64,000 bases of DNA from Hericium rajendrae (Eukaryota > Basidiomycota > Agaricomycetes > Russulales > Hericiaceae): contig CM065879.1 in assembly GCA_033439255.1 (NCBI GenBank), positions 1,964,501-2,028,500 on the forward strand, written 5' to 3'. The notes beneath the pieces are model-generated. The model was not told where the DNA came from. It worked only from the letters and a program-made list of their open reading frames with translations, and did no database searches. The first letter of the stretch is position 1. Each line of letters starts with the position of its first letter. Positions 57,165 to 64,000 of the stretch are shown here, one piece after another. A program made the translations under genes and the position numbers.

Positions 57165-57659
57165 ATGATGGGAATATCGATGCTGAAGAATGAAGGCCCT
57201 CTTCTAGCAGGCGCGCCGGAGGCGGAGTTGCAGAAACTGGTTGAGATGCATCGACGATGGGCCTCGTTCAAGATTTTCCGCGATATCCTCAGCTACGAGG
57301 AATGTGAGAGGAAATCTTCACAAGAACGCCCTAAACAGGCGGCCATAAGGCGATATTTGAAGTCTCCAGAAAGCTACACAGTGCTTATGCATGAGGTAGA
57401 ATGTCATAGTCCCATGGTTGGCTTTGCGCCAAGAGACGAAGGAAGCCGTGGCACAGTCTTCCTTAAATATTCGATCATAGAGTTACGAACATTTCTGAAG
57501 ACGGTTAGTTTGCGTACAAAGAAGCTTTGCATCTTGAGAATAATATGCAGAAGATATTTCAACAACTCACTCATGACCGAAGCATTGGTTGGCGCCGCGA
57601 GGCACTCCTTGAGGACGCATGCGGCCCTCGGTCTACGTTGTAATGAATATCAGGTATAA
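57165..57659 (+). CDS. Hypothetical protein, uncertain
   Basis: An open frame of about 164 codons, divergent from phosphotransferase paralogue 1. It starts MMGISMLKNEGPLLAGAPEAELQKLVEMHRRW and contains no domain I recognise. A splice donor near 57505 and an acceptor before 57552 would give the alternative ending KIFQQLTHDRSIGWRREALL. The bases from about 57545 are related to 61926-61990, so the 3' part belongs to a duplicated segment. It could be a truncated gene or chance. Confidence 0.3.
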   Translation: MMGISMLKNEGPLLAGAPEAELQKLVEMHRRWASFKIFRDILSYEECERKSSQERPKQAAIRRYLKSPESYTVLMHEVECHSPMVGFAPRDEGSRGTVFLKYSIIELRTFLKTVSLRTKKLCILRIICRRYFNNSLMTEALVGAARHSLRTHAALGLRCNEYQV

Positions 57660-57689
57660 AGGAGAATATTGTAGTGTCAAGAGCACCAG

Positions 57690-57703
57690 AAAGAGAATTG
57701 AAC
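57690..57703. repeat. Target-site duplication of SINE-like element, left
   Basis: AAAGAGAATTGAAC, repeated exactly at 58086-58099. Confidence 0.8.
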
Positions 57704-58040
57704 AACACCACTCCGACTGGCCCACATCCTGCGGCGTAAGCCTGGTGGGCACTCCCAGCAGCCCTCAATGTTCCACGGGCTGCCATCTTGCCCCCCCCCC
57801 TCCCTCCCTCCCCCTTCTCTTGCTTCCTGTGCCCGACTTGTTCTTCAGGTCGGTGCTCGCTCTGTGTTCGCACAGAGGGGAGCATTTGAGTCGTATTTAT
57901 TCACCCGCGCACTCTATCTCAAGCTAAACGGCCTCCAATTACGGGTCACTCAACGTTCTCGGACGGGCGGTGGCTTATATTAGGGGGTCACACACATGTA
58001 ATGCTGCATGACGCGACAGCGTCGCAGAGCAATATGGAAT

Positions 58041-58085
<45 letters not shown>
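57704..58085 (+). mobile_element. Poly(A)-tailed SINE-like retroposon
   Basis: A 380-bp insertion ending in a run of about 47 A (58042-58088) and flanked by the 14-bp direct repeat AAAGAGAATTGAAC. These are the marks of LINE-machinery retroposition. The related sequence at about 62054-62075 reads straight through the equivalent point (GGAAAGAGGATCGAACGAGTTGCTG) and so preserves the empty site. The body has a C/T-rich tract (57791-57830) and no coding region; clear Pol III boxes were not found, so a 7SL/5S-type SINE, a tRNA SINE with a decayed head, or a retroposed transcript remain possible. The length of the pure A tail argues for a recent event. Confidence 0.8.
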
Positions 58086-58093
<8 letters not shown>

Positions 58094-58099
58094 TTGAAC
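58086..58099. repeat. Target-site duplication of SINE-like element, right
   Basis: Right-hand AAAGAGAATTGAAC; its first three A overlap the poly(A) tail. Confidence 0.8.
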
Positions 58100-58676
58100 G
58101 AGTTGCTGCCACCAGCCGAAGTCGAAGGCAAGAAATAGAATATGCGCTTTACATAATCCTGCCAGCCCGTCATCACGAATCCATGAACTCGGACGAAGTA
58201 CGTGTGTAGTGTTCTGTAGCTTTGTTCGGGATTCTAATCACAGACATGGCCAAGAGACAACGACGTCCGTAGTATTTTTCAATTTCGTATTTCGAACTAG
58301 TCTCCTTAAGCAGACTGAAGAAGATGCATATGATAGTCGATCAAACCGGCAAGTTGAAGCCGGTTCATGTACTCAAACACTACGCACACTGTCGAAGATG
58401 GCGTGAAGGCGACTCATGGCACATCTGCAGGCCTAGCAGTAAAGTGACTGACAACATCGGCAACGCACCAAGATACTTCGGAAACACGTCGACCCGGGGA
58501 AGGAAAGCATCGCTAGGGACCACTGAATGACCTTTTATTTGGGTCTCAGTCAAAGTGCTCGCTTTGACCCGCAATGACTCATCCTCCGTCTGACGCTTTA
58601 TCGGGAAGCACGGCAGAATGTATTGCGAAAGCCAGCCCAGCCAAGGAGAAGGAGAAGACAAGACAGGGCAGTTTCA
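58100..58676. other. Intergenic region
   Basis: The first 60 bases continue the segment related to 62060-62150. No gene recognised. Confidence 0.35.
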
Positions 58677-60137
58677 TCACAAGCTTTGCGTCCGTGGTCG
58701 GCCGGCGACGACTCCTGATAACAAAGCTGCGCGTTCCTCTGCAGGATGTACTAATTCGGAAAGCCAGTCCGACCCTTCAACGTCGAGTCTCCATGCGTCG
58801 AACGCAGTGCGGTGCATTTCGTGCTTGTCCCAGCAAAGCAGCCATTCCACCAGGCGACGAGCGTTCGACCCAGCCTCGACGATCCTCATGTAGTCTGGGT
58901 CGAGAGCAGTGACACTCTACACTTCGATCAGCACTTGGGTACCAGCGGCAGCGAAGGCAACGCTTACTTGAGCGAAGATCCTCCGGTATTCCGCAGCATC
59001 CTCCTCCGTCTCAACCCACGACCGTGTGCACGTCATGCCATCCAAGCACATCGGCGTGAATCGTCTGTCAGTTATCCCGTCGTTGACGAGCCACTTGGGA
59101 TAGTCGAGCGCAAGAAAGGCAGGTACGACAGCATGGAATTCCCAGTCTAGGACAGCCTCGATGTGACCCTCTCTGGAAAGAATATTATTCGGGTCCAGAT
59201 CGCCGTGCATAAGGGTAGGGCGCCACATGCGATTATCTTCGGATGGTATAAGGCTTTCGGCTAGGGTGACAACGCCGAGCAGCTCTCTGCAAGGCTCGTT
59301 CCCATTGATCTTTCTGGCGCATTTTACGAGGTGCGCTATTAAAGACTGGTATGACGGGAACGGGCCTGCTCCGCCTACGAGACCTGGGGCGTAAAGCGGT
59401 CCAACCTGAGCGGAGCCCGTAGTAGCATCGAAAGAGAGTAAACTCCCAATGGGCGCGGAGCTCGGAACTGGGACTCGGGAAAGCTGTACGCTTATGTTTG
59501 CGAACTCGTGTAGCATGCGGATCTGTGAAGTTACGAAGGTGTCAGTGCGCAGTGTTGCCACGCCATAACACCGAACGCACCTTGGCTTCTTTGCTAAGTT
59601 CAGAAATTATCCATTCGCCCGCTTTGCCGTTGCATTTATCCAGGATCGTCCACGGATTACCGTCACGCAGGCTTGCCTCGGATTGGCATGCAGAATGAGA
59701 AAAACAACGTGGAACGGGGATAGCTGACGTGTGGCGTAAGGCAGCCAACACCGCTACTTCGCTCAAGAGCATGCGAGAACAGTTATCCTGGCCCCACTTA
59801 TTGACAAGGGTTTGGAGGAAAGGTCGGGCTATGAGTGAGACTTTGGAGTCTCCGCCGTCAGTTCGAAGCTCATAAATCTGCACATCAATGTGACACATCA
59901 ATCAACTGGTCTCTCGAAACGTATTGAGATACATACGTCGTGATATCCGCCTAAAGAAATCCTCTGTGCCTCGGTAATTTTGAGCCCGCCACAAAACTGC
60001 TCTGCTATTTTGCAAACACTGAAGAGATCGAAGCTGAGGTCCTTCGGAATCGAGATTATGGGTTCATCGTAAGGCGAGATGTCGCCCGTCGTGATAGTGC
60101 CGTCTTTTTCGAAGACTCTCCAATGGTAGATGGCCAT
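58677..60137 (-). CDS. Phosphotransferase (APH-fold) paralogue 2, intact
   Basis: A kinase-like enzyme of the aminoglycoside/choline phosphotransferase superfamily (PF01636 type), common as fungal families with unknown small-molecule substrates. Four exons from ATG at 60137. Exon 1 is MAIYHWRVFEKDG... to GGYHD. Exon 2 holds the ATP-lobe (VLAALRHTSAIPVPRCFSHS). Exon 3 has MLHEFANISVQLSRVPVPSSAPIG, the catalytic loop MHGDLDPNNILS (Asp base, Asn metal ligand), the metal-binding VLDWEF, and PAFLALDYPKWLV. Exon 4 is SVTALDPDYMRIVEAGSNARRL to the stop at 58677. All key residues are present and no frame fault was seen. About 430 residues. It lies directly beyond its broken paralogue in the same orientation. 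Confidence 0.8.
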
Positions 60138-61045
60138 GTCAAGAGCTATGGTGGTCGCGGTCAAGTCAAGCTGGTTTGTGAATTGAAGGGCCAAATAAAT
60201 AACTTCTGTTCGCGGGCGCTCAACAGACCGCGTTCTGCATCTCGGGCCGATAGTGATGGTCCCGTACGCGGTTGCCTTTGTTCTGGCGCCAAAGAAATAG
60301 AAGGTGGCGCCCGCCGCAGACCGCTTTAGTCAAATCGTCGACAATACTAGAGCGCGAATCCTGACACGTTTGAACCGTGTATGAAACCGAGACATGAAGG
60401 ACATGACGGGCTTCTATGGTCAACGGTAGGAACCGTATGGCCTTTTGTGGGACATGGAACGAGCACTTTGAGACGAAGGAAGACGATCGCCTTGATGGAT
60501 ATGCATCGTTATCTTCCCGGAATATGAGTCCATCATGGACCTATCAGGTTTCTGAGCATTTGAGGGACGAAGCACACTGCCGTTGCGTGCACGGGCTAAC
60601 CAGGCAACATACCTTGGTTTTACGCTGATTTAGATACGTCTCGCAACAGACACCATCATTATGTTCAGCGCAGTGTCATATTAGGATCCATGATAACCAT
60701 CTTCGCACCTTGGATGATGGCAGGCAAGCATCAGATGATGCACCATTTCATGACTTCCATTTCTTAGAATCCCTGCTCGTGTAACGCCTAGGCCTCAGGC
60801 CTCAGGCCTCAAAGCTAAGGTGAATTATTGTGCTAATCGCCATCAGATAATCATCTTTTTGTTATTCACGAATGGTTGAGACATCCTGGTAAGATGTAAA
60901 AGCCCCGGTGGGTGAATCTTCAGGGAAAAAAAAGGATAGCAGGTGCTTACGCCAAGGAGAGGATAATATGAACTTCGGGTATTTTGATAGGATCATGTAT
61001 CATGGCGAGGCTGCCCTAGGCTAGCTTAGTCCTTCGTGCCCGCAA
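60138..61045. other. Intergenic region
   Basis: No recognised gene. A short CAGGCCT tandem repeat (about 60789-60810) is the only pattern seen. N-terminal parts of the decayed glutamine-synthetase-like gene were sought here and not found. Confidence 0.35.
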
Positions 61046-61757
61046 TGAAATTGTCCAATCATCTCCACGAGTGTACTGTATTGCAGTACGAGGTTGTTAC
61101 GGGCCCGTTGGCGCCGCTGCAAGCAGCTGATGCGCTGATCTTTACATGCCAGACAATCTCCAAGATCGCTTCCAAGCATGGGGAACACGCAACATTCGCG
61201 CCTCAACCCTTCGTGGACAGATTTGAGTCGCATATCTCCCGATGCCGCGTACCGATTTCCCATAAGCATCAATGACCAAAGAATTGACAATGTCATGAAC
61301 GCACTCGAGCTCTCATTGCGTACTCAACTAGCTCCGGGCCCCCGCGATACTGACGTTCCCAGCAGACGAACGTGCTAACCGACCACACGCCATGCGCCCG
61401 TACGATGCATGGGGGCGCGACAACCTCGAAGCGCCCGTGCGCGTGACGGAACCGACGGGTGCAATGCAATTCGGGGTGCACTATGTGGATGGAACAGCGA
61501 ATCCGTATATCGTGCTCTCCGGGATACTGTGAGCGGCTTTGCAAGGAGTCAAGTACCACGAGAAGTTGAAAGTAAACAGAGTGTAAAAAGGTGGCAAGAT
61601 ATGAGTCCATGAAGGAGGATTGCCCTCGAAATTGGGGAGACCAAATTGCCGAAGAGCTTGGCGGAAGCAAGACTTACTGCACAGTTTGGATGAAACTAGA
61701 CGAGATATTTTGTGATGCATTTCTAGAGAAGTACTTGGCGGTCAACAAGGTACGCAC
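61046..61757 (+). pseudogene. Glutamine-synthetase-like (GS I/FluG type) pseudogene fragment
   Basis: Three blocks match the C-terminal half of fungal glutamine-synthetase-like enzymes in order. YEVVTGPLAPLQAADALIFT with IASKHGEHATFAPQPF comes first (61090-61210). WGRDNLEAPVRVTEPTGAMQFGVHYVDGTANPYIVLSGIL follows (61409-61530, written here in parts: GRDNLEAPVRV, YVDGTANPYIVLSGIL). Then KEDCPRNW...FLEKYLAVNK (61615-61750). A TGA replaces a codon directly after YIVLSGIL (61530), several stops and a frame change follow before KEDCP, and the N-terminal half is absent. In intact relatives these regions form the ATP/glutamate site of an amide-forming ligase. This is a clear relic. Confidence 0.7.
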
Positions 61758-62230
61758 CCGGTTCTTCGACTGTTGTTCTTCACCACCCGAAGCCATACAC
61801 TGCAGCCGTTGCAGAGTTCTCTTTTGTGACACGCCAGAAGCGAAAGTTGCTTAGAATACATTGAGGACTTACAGAGCGTTCTGTCGCTACGAAAAATATC
61901 AGCATAACGTGCCGTCATCTATTTGTCCAGAAGACATTTCAACGACTCACCCATGATGCATGACGGAAGCATTGGTCGTCGCCGCAAGCTGCCACTAGAG
62001 AATACATACTGCATTTCGCTGCACTTAGTTGTTCAGAGCATCGGAAAGAGGATCGAACGAGTTGCTGAAGTGACTCGCCTGCGACAGCCGAAGCGCTCTC
62101 TGACAGTGACAAGAAACAACAAACGCGCTTTACGTAATCCTCACGCTTTAGGATGTCCCTCCGTCTGCTCAGAGTCATATCCCTCGGTCCATATCGATCT
62201 CCCATATCCTACCCGCTCTTCATTCGCATC
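61758..62230. other. Spacer with duplicated segment, promoter of ARC1
   Basis: 61926-61990 and 62051-62150 are related to 57545-57610 and 58088-58160. No gene recognised on either strand. Confidence 0.45.
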
Positions 62231-63878
62231 ATGTCCACCCAAGCGGCCATTGCAAAGCTGCAGAGCGACGTGCGCGCGCTCGTAGAAGGTGCCGCGAAGG
62301 CAGGCCCGATTGAGTTTGGCAAATCCGAGAAGGAGAAGGCGCAGGTGAGCGGGTGGATCGAGCAGGTTGCAAACGGCGATGTGGGCAAAGCGGAGGGGCT
62401 GAAGGTGTGTGCGAGTCTGCTAGGGTATGATGAAGCTAAAGACGGGCTATATAGGATCTGGATGCGAAACTGCTGCCGCTCACGTACGTCGTGAGCAATT
62501 ATCTTTCGGTAGCGGATGTCGCGCTCTATGGCGCCCTGCACCCGATATACGTGCGTTTCATATTCACCCGTGCCAGATTAAATGATGGATTGACTTTGTT
62601 TGTGTATGCCATGCCAGTCCCAGCTCCAGCCCGCACAGTACTACGCGTACCCCGCTGTCACACGCTACTTCGACCATATCCAATCCGCCGCACCTGTGCG
62701 CAAATCCGCAGACGCCCTCTCTCCCGCATTCGCACCCGTATCCATCGACCTCAGCAATGCTCCCCCGATCGAGCGTAAGGAGCCCGAGAAGAAGGCGAAG
62801 GCCACGCCCGCGTCCACTCCCGCTCCTGCGAAGGAGCAAAAGGCAGACGCGGCGTCTGTGCCCTTAGAGAAGGCGGAGAAGGCGAAAAAAGGGAAGAAGG
62901 AAGAGAACGGCACGGAGGCTGATGCTGCGAAGAGCAAGCCGAAGAAAGAGAAGAAGGGCGGTGAGCCCAAAAAGGCGGACAAGGCGGCCGCCGCGGAGGA
63001 GTCGAGCGAGCCTATACCATCGATGATCGACTTGCGTGTCGGACACATCATCAAAGGTAAGCAAGCATTTCTGCATGGTTGATTAGTTTTATCTTATGCA
63101 TCTGCGTTCGGGTAGCCGAGAAACATCCGGATGCAGACGGCTTGTACATCGAGGTAAGCTTTGAGATATTGCGAGTGACCGAAGTGTGAACAAGTGATTC
63201 ATTTGGGATGCAGCAAATCGACTTCGGCGAGGAGACAGGTCCCAGAACTGTGATCTCTGGCTTGGCCAATTACATCCCATTGGAGCAAATGCAGGATAGA
63301 TGGCTTGTCGGCGTCGTAAGTCAACTCATTGTTTTGTTCCCCTTGGGCGTCGTTGACCTGTCTTCCCGAAGTGCAATCTCAAGCCTGCAAACATGCGTGG
63401 CGTCAAGAGCTTTGCTATGGTTCTCTGTGTATGTTTTCTTCATGATACCGCATCGCGCCGGTGCTAATTCTTTCTAAGGCTACTGCTAGTGATGGAAAGG
63501 ACGCAGGCCTCGAGATTGTTAACCCTCCTCCCAACTCGAAGCCTGGTGAACGCGTCTACTTCGAGGGTGCAGAATTCGAAGGCATGTTGCCATATTTGCA
63601 ACTGCTCACCCTTAGGCGCTGATCAGATCTATTTCACCAGGTAAAGCGCCGCTGCCGCAGCTCAATCCCAAAAAGAAAATCTTCGAGGCTATTCAGCCAG
63701 GTATATCTCCCCTTTATTTGCCTCTACCGCGCTTTCTTAGTAAAATGTTATAGGATTCACGACGCTGGAGAACAGAGAAGCTGCGTGGATCAACCCGGTG
63801 ACCAAGAGCGTTCATCGGTTACGGACGAAAGATGGTGTCCTCTTGGCACCCACTCTCGTTGGCGCGTCATTGAGTTAG
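62231..63878 (+). CDS. ARC1: Arc1/AIMP1-type tRNA-binding cofactor of aminoacyl-tRNA synthetases
   Basis: A cytoplasmic scaffold that binds tRNA and methionyl/glutamyl-tRNA synthetases. It starts at 62231 (MSTQAAIAKLQSDVRALVEG) with a GST-C-like N-domain including YLSVADVALYGALHPIY. A Lys/Ala/Glu-rich linker follows (62780-63000), typical of Arc1. The EMAPII-type tRNA-binding OB domain begins SMIDLRVGHIIK, then [53 protein letters not shown] and PPPNSKPGERVYFEG. It ends VHRLRTKDGVLLAPTLVGASLS at 63878. Eight or nine exons. All diagnostic parts of the OB domain are present and no lesion was noted. Confidence 0.92.
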
Positions 63879-64000
63879 AAATATAGAGCAACACTGAATA
63901 TAAAGACGTTTAACGCAAGCATGTATTTTTCTTGTCTTTGGTCCGATGCGTGAATGCTTTACCGCCTTCTAGCTGTGGTTTGTCACGTCGGGGGATCTAG
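63879..64000. other. 3' edge of the window
   Basis: Presumably ARC1 3' UTR; nothing recognised. Confidence 0.3.

Noticed and set aside
57571-58176. Minus-strand coding potential opposite the SINE-like insertion
   Set aside because: Includes a poly-Phe tract from the A tail; the weak likeness to 61939-62205 reflects the duplicated DNA and not a conserved protein.
60416-60628. Open frame as the N-terminal part of the glutamine-synthetase-like relic
   Set aside because: None of the expected N-terminal blocks of that family can be seen.

Overview
The window is nuclear DNA of a filamentous basidiomycete, most likely an Agaricomycete and plausibly a wood-decay polypore. The grounds are dense genes split by very short introns (about 45-60 nt, GT-AG with one GC-AG candidate), GC-rich coding DNA with CT-rich promoters, and typical mushroom families: a microsomal P450, F-box protein, fungal Zn2Cys6 factor, NB-ARC/TPR protein, caspase-like protease, DUF1254 protein and Ty3 chromovirus. 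The species assignment is inference. Coordinates of spliced genes run from first to last coding base; introns were read by eye from splice signals and conserved protein blocks.

0-16 kb: a cytochrome P450, a TDG/Mug-type mismatch DNA glycosylase, an F-box protein, ribosomal stalk protein P1 (minus strand), a PH-like scaffold protein, a decayed aldo/keto reductase, and a Dal5/Tna1-like MFS transporter (minus strand). 16-28 kb: a decayed DUF1254/DUF1214 secreted protein, then a run that looks related to signalling or cell death: a STAND protein (MLKL-like helical domain, NB-ARC, TPR), a nucleotidyltransferase-fold protein, and a protein joining a HeLo-like N-terminus to a receiver-like C-terminus. 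28-38 kb: Mn superoxide dismutase without a targeting peptide, a 682-residue caspase-fold protease, a C-terminal Zn2Cys6 factor, proteasome subunit beta-4, and the flippase subunit Cdc50. 38-46 kb: a small charged protein with a duplicated 3' end, two more copies of the nucleotidyltransferase-fold family, a DHA-type MFS drug transporter, and the mitochondrial calcium uniporter.

46-58 kb is a mobile-element pile-up. A 476-bp hAT-like MITE with 8-bp target duplication lies beside a phosphotransferase (APH-fold) gene. Near its 3' end that gene is split by a foldback/Mutator-like element with 385-bp terminal inverted repeats, and this element was in turn invaded by a young Ty3 chromovirus (423-bp LTRs differing at three positions). 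A poly(A)-tailed SINE-like insertion lies just beyond. 58-64 kb holds an apparently intact phosphotransferase paralogue, a decayed glutamine-synthetase-like gene, and an Arc1/AIMP1-type tRNA-binding cofactor of aminoacyl-tRNA synthetases. Parts of 57-58 kb and 61.9-62.2 kb are related, so the phosphotransferase pair probably arose by segmental duplication.

Most conserved genes are ordinary housekeeping functions. The most unusual material is the HeLo/receiver-like fusion, the three-member nucleotidyltransferase-like family, and the nested insertions at 47.5-55.7 kb.
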